Below are positions 1 to 10,709 of a DNA stretch of 64,000 nucleotides, one piece after another. The DNA comes from Hordeum vulgare subsp. vulgare (lineage: Eukaryota > Streptophyta > Magnoliopsida > Poales > Poaceae), in contig NC_058523.1 of assembly GCF_904849725.1 (NCBI RefSeq), positions 172,776,689 to 172,840,688 on the forward strand. The letters are read 5' to 3'. Position 1 is the stretch's first letter, and every line of letters begins with the position of its first letter. The notes below the pieces were generated by a model, which was not told the origin of the DNA, did not search any database, and saw only the letters and a list, made by a program, of their open reading frames with translations. A program made the position numbers and the translations under genes.

Positions 1-332
1 TGGAGCGTGTCGAGGGTTGGCTCATTTGCTCAAAGCTGGGTTAATGATGCAAGAACCAATAAGAAAATGAAACTCGAATGAAAAGAATTCAGAAACATTT
101 TCCAAGGAAACACTGCAAGAATTTTTTTCATAACATAATCGTCATGTTCGGAGAAGGACCGAGGTACATCTTACATCGATCATAATTATACATACCACTC
201 AGGTCGTACTCTAGTATGCCTTACTTTTTATTTAAGCTAGTGCAATTCTCCTGTCCTACATGACGCAACACACTACTTCCCTTCGGTCTAGGAGCACAAC
301 ATCATCCACAACATACATAGCATACAGGCGTA

Positions 333-1128
333 CTAGCGATCTGCCGTACCATCTCTAGGCGGAGTCGGAACGAACCTGATTGGCTGACCCAGAGAAAGTC
401 CCAAATGAGGAGCTGGGGAGTTCACTTCCTCCTCTATTGGCTCTAAGAGGACTGCGCGAGATGGCGAGGCGTGCACATGGCTGACAGGCATAGCAGCTCT
501 AATGGGGGCAGGAGCAACAACTTGATTGAACTCCTCAATGGTCGGCAGTTGGTGGCGGAGGTATGCTGGCGGAGTGCATGAGGCAGAAGAAGACGAGCAT
601 GAGCTAGGCGGTGCTGGACGAAGGAGCTCATTCATGTGGTGAGGATGAGTAAGGTGCTCCAGGCGAGCGGCCACCAAGTCATCCACTAGGCCATCAAAAG
701 CTGACTCCAGGGCTCGGACATACTCCACGAGCATCCCAAGAGCATCATCTTCCTCTCCTCTGGGCATGCAAAATCATAGTGGCTGTTGTACGACACGTGG
801 CATGCCAGATAATAATAAGGATGAGTCTTCATTGCTGGAAGAGTGTCCCAGAGACGAGCAATCGACTCTCTGGCTGCCGTCTGAATATCCTGCCTCTCCA
901 TAGGCATGGCTGTCCAAACGAAGCGAAAGCGAAATACTCTGGTCGACCACCAATAAAATGCACCGACGCCTCATGCATAGTAAAGGAGTCGCTGATCTTG
1001 TGGCGGCAAAATTTGTACTCAGTGCGGACCGTCGGCCCAATCACGATCTTCATGATGACTGAAAGCAGTCGCGAAAATCCCATTGGCTCGTTGGCGAACA
1101 CCTGCGACGGGCAACAGTTGCTAGCCAT
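333..1128 (-). pseudogene. Broken gag-region protein of unknown function (L0)
   Basis: The reading frame starts about 130 bases downstream of the primer site with an ATG at 1128, where gag normally lies. It is open to 829, continues in a second frame across 907-760, and then in a third frame over 767-333, so at least two frameshifts are present. The first segment has the look of beta strands ending in EYFAFASFG. The second has a helix-like stretch (AARESIARLW), and the third ends in a Pro/Ser-rich tail. There is no zinc knuckle and no protease motif. I do not recognise the family. The strand-strand-strand-helix order faintly recalls a double-stranded RNA-binding fold, but this is only a guess. 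Confidence 0.4.
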
Positions 1129-1257
1129 CTAGAAAATAAGAACTTTCATATAGTCAAAACATAAATATATGTTGACTAACAGAAAATTGCTAACACAAGC
1201 AGGAAATGAAACGACTAATCCGGTCAGCGATCATGCCTAGGGGTTTCCTACAGTCAG

Positions 1258-1273
1258 CCTGGCTCTGGTACCA
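1258..1273 (-). other. Primer binding site of L0 (initiator-Met type)
   Basis: On the minus strand it reads TGGTACCAGAGCCAGG, one base from the usual plant tRNA-iMet site in its first twelve bases. It lies 4 bases inside the LTR end at 1278. Confidence 0.7.
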
Positions 1274-1925
1274 AGTTTGTCACTACCGGTTTCCAAATAA
1301 ATGATTTAATTGGAAATCAGCCATGTGCGTCCTGAGTGAAGAAAATATTTCCCACTGACATACTCAACTTGATGCAGAAAACTACTAGTACTTAATATTA
1401 TACAAGTAGAGCGAGGGTCGCTCTACAAATTATTACAACATATCCAAGTCTTGGGATAGATGGAAATGTTACAGTGGTCTTAGGGTGACTCTAGTGCTTG
1501 CGTCAATAAAGAGGGCACGTCACATCAGAGTAATGTGACATGAAAAGTACTATTACGCGTTAATCCTCAGAGTGAAGCTCAACGAATTATTCGGGGTGGC
1601 GGAAGCGGTGGAATAAAACAGCGACGGACTCCAGTATCGCAAGACTGACTAGGACTCCTCTAGACATCGGACTCACTATCGAACTCTTCATCCATGAGCT
1701 CTCCTTCATCCATATCTGGCCACAACACAAGCCAGTGAGTACTCCGAGAAATACTCGCAAACAGTTTGCACAAAAGATGAGATGCATGTAGTTGATTTTA
1801 ATATGCATGGTTAGAGTCGAGTCATATTCACAATATAAGTGCAGAAAGTAGATAAGTTAGTTGATAAATCAAGCGGTAGTCCTGCCGAGATATCCGTATC
1901 AGAAAAATAAAATAAACCACAGTCG

Positions 1926-2215
1926 TGCGTGTGAGCGACACCACACACATGGCATAACATAAGTGAAATAAATAATAAGCCTCGAACGGGCGTCTCTGCG
2001 ACACCACAGTAAGGGCATGGATAAATTAAAACAACTTGCCGCAGTCGGGCGTCTCAGCGACACCTCATAAAGGGCTTATAGGAATAATAAAACATGCCAC
2101 ACTCGGGCATCTCAACGACACCACATAAAGGGTTTATAAGAAAGAATAAAACATGCCACAGTTGGGCGTTTCAGCGACACCACATAAAGGGCTTATAAGA
2201 AATAATATAATAAAT
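1926..2215. repeat. 59-bp tandem repeat inside the L0 LTR, about 5 copies
   Basis: The core GGGCGTCTCAGCGACACC, with variants, recurs at 1988, 2047, 2105 and 2164, and a more diverged copy lies near 1926. Spacing is 58-62 bases, and each copy is followed by CATAAAGGGCTTATA-like sequence. Confidence 0.75.
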
Positions 2216-3970
2216 ATTGAATATCCAGGAGGTAGAACCGTCCCAGGGATATCCAACAGCAAAATCATAAGGGTTAGTCCAGAGTAATAATCATGATACG
2301 ATAATGTCCCACATCATCATATGGTTCACCACATCCATTATTTTTAATACCACTTATACTCCAAAGACAGACTCTAGGACCGACACTTGACTAGTCAAAC
2401 AACGTCCTTGACCGGGGACACAACTACTCGAATAGTTTTAACTCTTGAGAGGGTGTACTCTTTACCCATAGCCTACGTTTTTCAATAGTCAATATGACTA
2501 ATCCCACGTACGACATTTTAGAAGTGGACACTCAGAATCAGCACACACCCACTTTACCTCCGCGAAGCCCGGATTCACCTGGACTACGCTGGCAAGGTAA
2601 AACCATAAGACGGCGAGGCTCCGACCTCGACTAGCATCGGATCAAAAATATTTATATCGCACGCTCACGGGGAGTGCCCTCCCTTTCGGTCCCAGTCCGG
2701 AATCACCCATGCCCCCTGACCGGATGACTGGATTTAGTCCAGGGCCGTGGTTACTTTCATACCGGCCCCTCTAATGGTGTGTGACCGATAATAGTTCTAA
2801 AACTGACTATACCGAACCATTATCCACAGAATCGTGGTAGCATGACAAGAAGTATGACACGGACAAGACTCGATCTAGGTCGATACTGGAGTTTAACAAT
2901 TTTATACGAGCACCATTCTGCTCAAGCCATGACAAGGCCATAACCTATCACGTTCCGCATGACTAGGCTATTCCACAACCTTTCATAACTACCACTTGCC
3001 ATCATCATATTTTTATCATGGTTGAATACGTATAGCAGGTATGAAATCTGCAAGGTGATGAGTATTAAATATGAGTTAAGTTAGCAAACAACACACCGAG
3101 AGTAACAAACATGCTTTCCTGGTTCCATGTAGTCGGGATCAAGGTCTGTGCAGTTGACGTTGGGAGTCTCGGTGTCGGAATCTACGATATACATCAAATA
3201 TGGGTATAAGTGGAACTACCTAGCTACTGGTCTTAAAATATTTTTAGAAAAATCTTAAAATAAACTAGGCATTACCAGGAATAATTTGCAAAAAGAATGA
3301 GTGAAAAATGAGTTATGAATGAAAATTTATAGCCAAAACAGTTTCAAGGACTATTCTGTTATTAGTTTTTAGTAGAAACACGGGCTAGAGTGAGATTTAG
3401 TCAAAACGCCCGAGGGGAAAGACGTTTCCCCGAAAGGAGAATGGATAGTAGCCGAATACGTTTCCACCAAAACGCTTCGGAGGGAGAGAGAGACACTGAC
3501 AGAGGGGTCCCCCTGTCAGGTTCAAAAGCTTCACTCGCGCGAGAAGCTTCCGGAGATCGTCGGCGACGCTAGGAGGGAGAGGAGAGCCAGCTAGGGGTGC
3601 AGGTGCACTCACCGTTGACTCGCCTGATTGATGGGGAAGGATTGGACTACGGGGGAAGCCTCACGTCGATGACAGGAGGTCCCAAATGGTAGCAACTCCG
3701 GTGACGCGAGGAGATCGACGAGAGAGAGCTGCTGCGATGAAATTGAGCACGAGGTAAGAAGGGGAGGATCGCCTGGATGCAAACGAAGGCCTCAGGGGGT
3801 CCTACCACTACTTACACTACACGGGAGTGGCTGGATCCCAAAGCGGATCGGGGCGGCCGGAGCTGGGAAGAAGGCCCCTCGAGGACCCTTGCCTGGATCG
3901 ACTGGTTCCTAGAGGTGGATATGGAAAGTGGGGAAGAGTTGAGTGATGTCAGAAGCACTTGAGGAGGGCT

Positions 3971-3980
3971 CTATTTATAG
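3971..3980 (-). promoter_or_regulatory. TATA-like box of L0 LTR
   Basis: The minus strand reads CTATAAATAG in a GC-rich setting near the presumed U3 end. This is the expected place for the LTR promoter of a minus-strand element. Confidence 0.5.
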
Positions 3981-4117
3981 GTGTGGCGAGATGAGCTACG
4001 TCATTAACTCTGATGAGCAATTCCAGTGATGCAGGAGCTTGGGCAGCAGGTTAGGTGGCTAGGATCGAACCTAATCACCACCTGGGTTCCATTTTTGACC
4101 AAAGGGAGGCTGGTCAT

Positions 4118-5742
4118 TGATACGTCTCAAACGTATCTATAATTTTTGATGGTTTCACGCTGTTATCTTGTCATCTTTGGATGTTTTATGTACCTTTTAT
4201 ATCTGATTTGGGAGTAACTTATTAATTCAGTGCCAAGTGCTAGTTCCTGTTTTTCTGTGTTTTTGACTCTTTTCAGATCTGATTTTGGAACGGAGTCCAA
4301 ACGGAATGAAACCCCGAAATGATTTTTCCCGAACGGAAGAAGACCAGGGGGCCTCTGGGCCAAGCCAGGTGGTCTCCTAGGAGCCCACAAGCTCCCACTC
4401 CGCCACCAGGGGGAGGCGGCGATGTCAGGGCTTGTGGCTTCCCTGGCCGCCCCCAGACTTGGATCCTTGGCCTATATATTCCGAAATAATCAGCAAAAAA
4501 TCAGGGGAGCCTTGAAAATACTTTTTCGCCGCCGCAAGCTGCCGTTTCCGCGAGATCTCATCTGGAGACCCTTCCCGGCGCCCTGCCGGAGGGGACTTTG
4601 GAGTTGGAGGGCTCCTTCAACATCATCATTGGCCCTCCAATTACTCGTGAGTAGTTCACTTCAGACCTACGGGTCCGTAGTTAGTAGCTAGATGGCTTCT
4701 TCTCTCTCTTGGATCTTCAATAAAAAGTTCTCCATGATCTTCAGGGAGATCTATCCAATGTAATCTTCTTTGGCCGTGTGTTTGTCGAGATCCGATGAAT
4801 TGTGGATTTGTTATCAGATTATCTATGATATATATTTGAGTCTTTGCTAATTTATTATATGCATGATTAGATATCCTTGTAAGTCTCTCCGAGTCTTGGG
4901 TTTTGTTTGGCCAACTAGATCTATGATTCTTGCAATGGGACAAGTGCTTGGTTTTGGGTTCTACCATGTGGTGACCTTTCCCAGTGACAGTAAGGGTAGC
5001 AAGGCACACATTAAGTAGTTGCCATCAAGGATAAAAAGATGGGGTTTTCATCATTGGTTTGAGATTATCCCTCTACATCATGTCATCTTGCTTAAGGCGT
5101 TACTCTGTTCTTTTGGACTTAATACACTAGATGCATGCTGGATAGCGGTCGACATGTGGAGTAATAGTAGTAGATGCAGAAAGTATCGGTCTACCTGTTT
5201 TGGACGTGATGCCTATAGATATAATCATTGCCATAGATATCGTCACGACTTTGCGCGGTTCTATCAATTGCTCGACAGTAATTTGTTCACCCACCGTCTA
5301 CTTGCTTTCATGAGAGAAGCCACAAGTAAACACTACGGCCCCCGGGTCTATTCACATCCATCGTTTACACGTCCGCTTTTACTTTGGTTTGTTACTTTGT
5401 TGGTTTCAGTTCTCAATTGGCAAACAATCTATAAGGGATTGACAACCCCTTCATAGCGTTGGGAGCAAGCTTTTGTGTTTGTGCAGGATCTTGAGATACT
5501 CCTCCACTTGATTGATAGCTTGGTTCTCAAACTGAGGGAAATACTTACCACCGCTACGCTATATCACCCTTTCCGCTTCGAGGGAACACCAACGCAATTC
5601 TCCAAGGCCACGGGGGAAATCCTTTGCATACTTGCCGAGGAAGTCCCTTAAGGTGTAGCCGCAGCATAAAGATAAAGTCAAGTATTCTCCCGTCAACGTG
5701 CCTATTTCTGGCACCATTGGAAGGTCTTTTGTTGCAGTAGCA
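4118..5742 (+). repeat. 5' LTR of element A
   Basis: The 1,625-bp LTR begins TGATACGTCTC and ends TGCAGTAGCA. It has clear homologues at 10710-12115, 24409-26024, 30922-32492 and 53152-53635. It contains a TATA-like CCTATATATT at 4471-4480. Compared with the 3' LTR it has many substitutions and an extra stretch of about 85 bases near 5055-5135, so the insertion is not recent. Confidence 0.92.
4471..4480 (+). promoter_or_regulatory. TATA-like box in the element A 5' LTR
   Basis: CCTATATATT lies about 350 bases into the LTR. It is conserved at the same place in the 3' LTR of A (11066-11075) and, inverted, in both LTRs of B (25661-25670 and 32130-32139). Confidence 0.55.
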
Positions 5743-5752
5743 GAAGTATTTC

Positions 5753-5770
5753 TAGCGCCATTGCCGGGGA
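5753..5770 (+). other. Primer binding site of element A (tRNA-Asp type)
   Basis: TAGCGCCATTGCCGGGGA differs at two bases from TGGCGCCGTTGCCGGGGA, the complement of a plant tRNA-Asp 3' end used by Athila-like elements. It is separated from the LTR end (5742) by 10 bases. Confidence 0.8.
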
Positions 5771-5958
5771 GGAGAGATCAAGATATATCCAAGTAGGACT
5801 CACAAACTCTTCTCTTGCATTTACTTTTGTTGCCAGTTGCCTCTCGTTTTCCTCTCCCCCACTTCACATTTGTCGTTTCCATTTGCCTTTCTCCTTCACC
5901 GTTTTCCTTTGCCGGTTTTCTCGCTTGCTTGTGTGCTTGTTTGTTTGTTGAAGTCATC

Positions 5959-7932
5959 ATGGCTGAAAACACCATACTTTGCGACTTCTCGAGCACTAGT
6001 AATAATGATTTTATTAGTACTCCGATTGCTCCCGCCACTAGTGCGGAATCGTATGAAATCAACACAACTTTGCTGAATCTTGTTATGAAAGAGCAATTCT
6101 CTGGCCTTCCTAGTGAAGATGCCGCATCCCATCTCAATACTTTCATTGACCTTTGTGATATGCAAAAGAAAAGAGATGTCGATAATGACGTGATTAAGTT
6201 GAAACCTTTTCCGTTCTCGTTGGGAGATCGCGCAAAAACATGGTTTTCTTCTTTGCCTAAAAATAGTATCGATTCTTGGGATAAGTGCAAAGATGCTTAC
6301 ATATCCAAGTATTTTCTACCGACTAAGATCATCTCCTTACGTAACGATATCATGAATGTCAAGCAACTTGATCATGAACATGTTGCACATTCTTGGGAGA
6401 GGATGAAGCTTATGATTAGAAATTGTCCCGCTCATGGCTTGAGTTTGTGGATGATTATACAAATCTTTTACGCTATCTTGAATTTCGCTTCTCGCAATAT
6501 CTTGGACTCTGCCTCAGGTGGAACGTTCATGGAAATCACGCTAGGAGACGCTACAAAACTCCTAGACAATGTCATGACCAACTACTCTCAGTGGCACACT
6601 GAAAGGTCGCCTGCTAGCAAAAAGGTGCACGCTATAGAAGAGATTAACTCGCTTAGTGCTAAGATGGACGAGTTGATGAATTTATTTGCTAGTAGAAACG
6701 CTACCGTAGATCCTAATGACATGCCACTATCTTCTTTGATTGAGAGTAGCAACGCTAGTTTGGACGTGAATTTTTTTGGTAGGAACAATTTTGGCAACAA
6801 CAATGCTTTTAGAGGAAACTATGTTCCTAGGCATTTTCCTAGTAACTCCTCTAACAATTATGGCCATTCCTATGGCAACACTTATGGAAATCACAACAAA
6901 TTACCCTCTGATTTAGAGAGTAATATCAAAGAGTTCATCAACTCTCAAAAGATTTTCTATGCTTCCATAGAGGAAAAACTACTCAAAATAGACGATTTGG
7001 CTAAAAGTGTTGATAGGATGTCTTGTGATATTGATGTTTTGAAAGTTAGATGCGCTCCTCCCAAGGTCAACTTGGATGAAAATTTGAAAGCTATGCGTAT
7101 CTCCATGAATGAGAGCAAAGAAAGAACTGCCCAAATTTGCGCTAGACATGAATGGTTTAAAAGGGTGCGTTCTAGTGATGCAAATCACGAAGATCTTAAA
7201 GTGCTTGGTGTGTCTCCTCTTGCATCTTTGTTTTTGCGTGTCAGACCTACTTATGGAGGGGCTGGATATGAATCCACTTTGGTTGAAAAACGCCCCAATG
7301 ATTCGGAGTCCACCTATCTTGATGATAAAGGTGTGGAGAGTGGAGTAGAAGAAGTCAAAATTTTGGGTAGTAATGAAACTCCCACTTTGGATTTCAAGGA
7401 ATTCAATTATGATAATTACTCCTTGTTTGAATGCATTTCTTTGATGCAATCCATTGCAAACTCTCCACATGCTTATAGCCAAAGCAAAGCCTTTACCGCG
7501 CATATTGTAGATGCTATGATGAAATCTCTTGAAGAGAAGCTCGAACTAGAAGTCTCTATACCTAGAAAACTTCATGATGAGTGGGAACCTACTATCAAAA
7601 TCAAGATCAAAAACTATGAGTGCAATGCTTTGTGTGATTTGGGTGCTAGTGTTTTCGCGATTCCAAAGTCTTTATGTGATATTCTTGGTTTTCATCAGAT
7701 TGAAGAGTGTTCTCTTAATTTGCATCTTGTGGATTCTACTGTCAAGAAACCCATGGGAAGGATCAATGATATTCTTATTGTTGCAAATCAGAACTATGTA
7801 CCCTTGGATTTCATTGTACTTGACATAGATTGCAATCCTTCATGTCCCATTATTCTTGGTAGACCTTTCCTAAGGACTATTGGTGCTATCATCGATATGA
7901 AGGAAGGGACTATTAGATTTCTATTCCTTTAA
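5959..7932 (+). CDS. gag-protease polyprotein of element A
   Basis: This 657-codon open frame encodes a structural gag and an aspartic protease. The ATG at 5959 is chosen because the homologous ATG is kept in element B and it follows the leader directly. The frame is also open upstream to 5815, which would add 48 hydrophobic residues. Residues about 40-200 are a retrotransposon gag domain (WFSSLP and SWDKCKDAYISKYF motifs). Asn/Gly-rich linkers follow, and I see no clear CCHC knuckle. Near residues 550-565 is the protease site CDLGASVFAIPKSL, with LGRPFLRT near residue 630; the usual D-T/S-G is D-L-G here. Relative to B, a one-base difference near the end cuts the C terminus short. There is no RT downstream, so products would have to work with enzymes of a partner element. 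Confidence 0.88.
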   Translation: MAENTILCDFSSTSNNDFISTPIAPATSAESYEINTTLLNLVMKEQFSGLPSEDAASHLNTFIDLCDMQKKRDVDNDVIKLKPFPFSLGDRAKTWFSSLPKNSIDSWDKCKDAYISKYFLPTKIISLRNDIMNVKQLDHEHVAHSWERMKLMIRNCPAHGLSLWMIIQIFYAILNFASRNILDSASGGTFMEITLGDATKLLDNVMTNYSQWHTERSPASKKVHAIEEINSLSAKMDELMNLFASRNATVDPNDMPLSSLIESSNASLDVNFFGRNNFGNNNAFRGNYVPRHFPSNSSNNYGHSYGNTYGNHNKLPSDLESNIKEFINSQKIFYASIEEKLLKIDDLAKSVDRMSCDIDVLKVRCAPPKVNLDENLKAMRISMNESKERTAQICARHEWFKRVRSSDANHEDLKVLGVSPLASLFLRVRPTYGGAGYESTLVEKRPNDSESTYLDDKGVESGVEEVKILGSNETPTLDFKEFNYDNYSLFECISLMQSIANSPHAYSQSKAFTAHIVDAMMKSLEEKLELEVSIPRKLHDEWEPTIKIKIKNYECNALCDLGASVFAIPKSLCDILGFHQIEECSLNLHLVDSTVKKPMGRINDILIVANQNYVPLDFIVLDIDCNPSCPIILGRPFLRTIGAIIDMKEGTIRFLFL

Positions 7933-10693
7933 AGAAGGGCATGGAGCACTTTCCTAGAAATAAAATAAGATTGCCTTATGAATCTATGATGAGGGCTACC
8001 TATGGTTTGAGCACCAAAGATGACTATACATGATTCCATCACTTTTTGCCTAGCTAAGGGCGTTAAACAAAAGCGCTTGTTGGGAGGTAACCCAACGAAT
8101 CTATCCTTTTTCTTTCTGTTTTGTGTTTTCCACACTTTCATAATTCTGTTATGATTGTATTTTTTGTGTTTCTTTTTGTGTTTGTGCCAAGCAAAACCGT
8201 TATGATTAGTCTTGGGGATGATCGTTTGGTCATGCTGGAAAAGACAGAAACTTTCTGCTCACTAAAAGAATTTTCAGTTTTGTTCTGTAATAAATTTTGA
8301 GTTGATTCCTTTTGCTGCGGATTTCTACGCAAATTCTTCAGACTGTCGTAAGTTTTCAGAATTTTTGGAGTACCATAGGTATACGAAATATACAGATTTC
8401 TACAAACTGGTCTGTTGTTCACAGATTCTATTTTTGTGGTGGTGGTTGCTTATTTTGATGAAACTATGGATATTATCGGGGGTATTAGCCATGAAAGTTT
8501 GAAAGTACAGTAACCCAACATCAGCATAAGTAGAATTTAAGTTTTCTACAGTACCTAAGGAAGTGGTGGTTTGCTTTCTTATACTAATGTTATCACGAGT
8601 TTCTGTTTAAGTTTCGTGTTGTGAAGTTTTGAAGTTTTGGGTGAAGTTCTTATGTACAAAGAGATAAAGAGTGGCAAGAGCTCAAGCTTGGGGATGCCCA
8701 AGGCACCCCAAGATATTAAAGGATGCTTTAAAAGCCTGAGCTTTGGGATGCCCCGGGAAGGCATCCCCTCTCTCGTCTTCAATCCATCGGTAACTTTACT
8801 TGGGGCTATATTTTTATTCACCACGTGTTATGTGTTTTTTCTTGGAGCATCTTGTATCGTAGGAGTCTTTTATTTTTGTTGTGACACAATCATCCTTGCT
8901 GCACACCTAGAGAGAGAGACATGCAGACACCGTGATTTTGTCGAGCTTCGCTTATATCTTTTGGTAGACATTTCAGCTCACATGTGCTTCACTTATATCT
9001 TTTGAGCTAGATACTTTTGCTCTATGTGCTTCACTTATATCTTTTAGAGCGTAGCGGTGCGTTGCTCGGTAGTTGATCTATGCTTTGAAAGTAGTCTCAA
9101 AAGGGGTATTTATCCAAAGGGATACGAAAACTTCCACCTTCATGTGCATTGAATAGTTAGAGAAGTTTGATTCATCTCAATTAGTTTTGAGTTGTGGTTA
9201 TGGTAATATTGAAGTCATGCTAGTAAGGTGTATGGATCTAGAAATATTTGTGTTGAAGTTAGTGATTCCCGTAGCATGCACGTATGGTGAACTGCTATGT
9301 GATGAAATCTGAGCATGATTAGTATATTTATAGTCATCCTTTGCGTGGCGGTCGGGATCGCGCGATGGTTTATACCTACCAACCCTTCCCCTAGGAGTAT
9401 GCGTTGAATGCTTTGTTTCGATTACTAATAAAACTTTTGCAACAAGTATATGAGTTCTTCATGACTAATGTTGAGTCCATGATTTAGATGCACTTTCACC
9501 TACCACCATCACTATCTTCTTAGTGCCGTGCAACTTTCGCCGGTGCACAAAACCCACCATTAGCCTCCCTCAAAACAGCCACCATACCTACCTACTATGG
9601 CTTTTTCGAAGTCATTCCGAGATATATTGCCATGCAACTACCACCATGACATGTGCCACCACGTCTACATTACCATTGCATGATCGTAAGATAGCTAGCA
9701 TGATGTTTCCATTGATGTCTGTGCCATGCTAGATCATTGCCACGGTACACGACCGAAGGCATTCCATATAGAGTCATAGTTGCTCTAAGTTTTGAGTTGA
9801 AAGTGTGATGATCATCATTAATGGAGCATTGTCCCATGTGAGGAAATAAAAGAGGCCAAAGAAGCCCACCAAAAAAAGAGAGGCCAAAGAGCCCACCAAA
9901 AAAATTAAAAAATGAGAGAAAAAGAGAGAAGGGACAATGCTACCACTTTTTCCACACTTGTGCATATTAAGCACCATGATCTTCATGATTGAGAGTCTCT
10001 CGTTTTGTCACCACCATATAGCTAGTGGGAAATTTTCATTATATAACTTGGCTTGTATATTCCAATGATAGGCTTCCTCAAAATTGCCTTAGGTCTTTGT
10101 GAGCAAGCAAGTTGGATGCACACCCACTAGTTCTCTTTAAGAGCTTTCACATACTCGTAGCTCTAGTGCATCATTTGTATGGCAATCCCTACTCATTCAC
10201 ATTGATATCTATTGATGAGCATCTCCACGGCTCATTGATATGCCTAGTTAATGTGACTATCTTCTCCTTTTTGTCTTGCAACCTCCACCACAGTCCACAC
10301 CATCTATAGTGCTATAACCATGGCTCACTCTCATCTATTGCGTGAGAGTTGAAAAGGTTTGAGAAAGTAAAGGTGTGAAACAATTACTTGGCCAATACCA
10401 GGGTTGTGGATGATTTAAATTCGTTGTGCAATGATGATAGAGCATAGCGAGACTATATGCTTTTGTAGGGATAACTTTCTTTTGGCCTTGTTATTTTGAG
10501 AGTTCATGATTACCTTGCTAGTTTGCTTGAATTATTACTATTTCCACGTCAATAGCAAACTATTGTTTTGAATCTAATGGATCTGAACATTCACGTCACA
10601 TAATAGGAATTACAAAGGACACCTATGCTAGGTAGCATGAAAGCATCAAAAATTCATTCTTTATCACTTCCCTACTCGAGGACGAGCAGGAGT
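7933..10693 (+). other. Non-coding 3' region of element A
   Basis: This 2.76-kb stretch lies where RT, RNase H and integrase would be in an autonomous element. No pol motif is visible on either strand. It holds the remnant C-terminal codons of the protease frame (7940-8033), a hairpin-forming motif (8080-8095), two PPT-like copies (8684-8697 and 8739-8751) and short repeats of GTGCTTCACTTATATCTTTT near 8983 and 9028. The homologous region of B (26041-28713) keeps the same order of motifs. Confidence 0.75.
8080..8095 (+). other. Conserved hairpin motif downstream of gag-protease (A)
   Basis: TTGGGAGGTAACCCAA is a 5-bp stem (TTGGG/CCCAA) with a 6-base loop, preceded by AAGCGCTTG. The same motif is present inverted in B at 28577-28592. 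Confidence 0.5.
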
Positions 10694-10709
10694 TAAGCTT
10701 GGGGATGCT
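10694..10709 (+). other. Polypurine-tract-like motif of element A
   Basis: TAAGCTTGGGGATGCT ends exactly where the 3' LTR begins, the position of the plus-strand primer. The same motif abuts the 3' LTR of B at 26025-26040. Confidence 0.75.

Larger units (their letters stand above)
1..4117 (-). mobile_element. L0: partial minus-strand LTR retrotransposon
   Basis: Read on the minus strand, a long LTR-like segment ends at 1278 in ...GACA. It is followed by a 4-base spacer and then TGGTACCAGAGCCAGG, which closely matches the plant initiator-Met primer site (TGGTATCAGAGC...). The internal region then runs leftward to base 1 and off the window. A TATA-like box sits at 3971-3980 on the same strand, as expected for a promoter inside this LTR. 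The right limit is set only by the insertion of element A at 4118; whether the LTR really ends there or is interrupted is not resolved. No RT or integrase is visible in the part present, so superfamily and family are unknown. Confidence 0.65.
1278..4117 (-). repeat. Long LTR of L0 (right limit uncertain)
   Basis: The U5 end at 1278 is fixed by the adjacent primer site. The segment is non-coding, holds a 59-bp internal tandem array (1926-2215) and has a TATA-like box near its far end. If it is one LTR it is at least 2.8 kb. The second LTR is outside the window, so the limits cannot be confirmed by comparison. Confidence 0.5.

Noticed and set aside
4656..5009. 117-codon minus-strand frame, also present at 11251-11604
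   Set aside because: It lies antisense inside both LTRs of A and looks conserved only because the LTRs are homologous; the B LTR copies are broken.
5019..5456. 145-codon plus-strand frame with relatives at 11634-11987 and on the minus strand at 24701-25054
   Set aside because: It is the R/U5 part of the A/B LTR. Similarity among copies reflects repeat identity, not protein selection.
5753..5770. Match to the 3' end of a tRNA-Asp gene
   Set aside because: Only the 18-base primer-site complement is present; there is no tRNA cloverleaf. The same holds for 30894-30911 and 1258-1273.
5815..5958. Upstream start that would extend the gag of A to 705 codons
   Set aside because: The ATG at 5959 is the one shared with B and directly precedes typical gag text. 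The extension is reported as a finding, not as the gene start.
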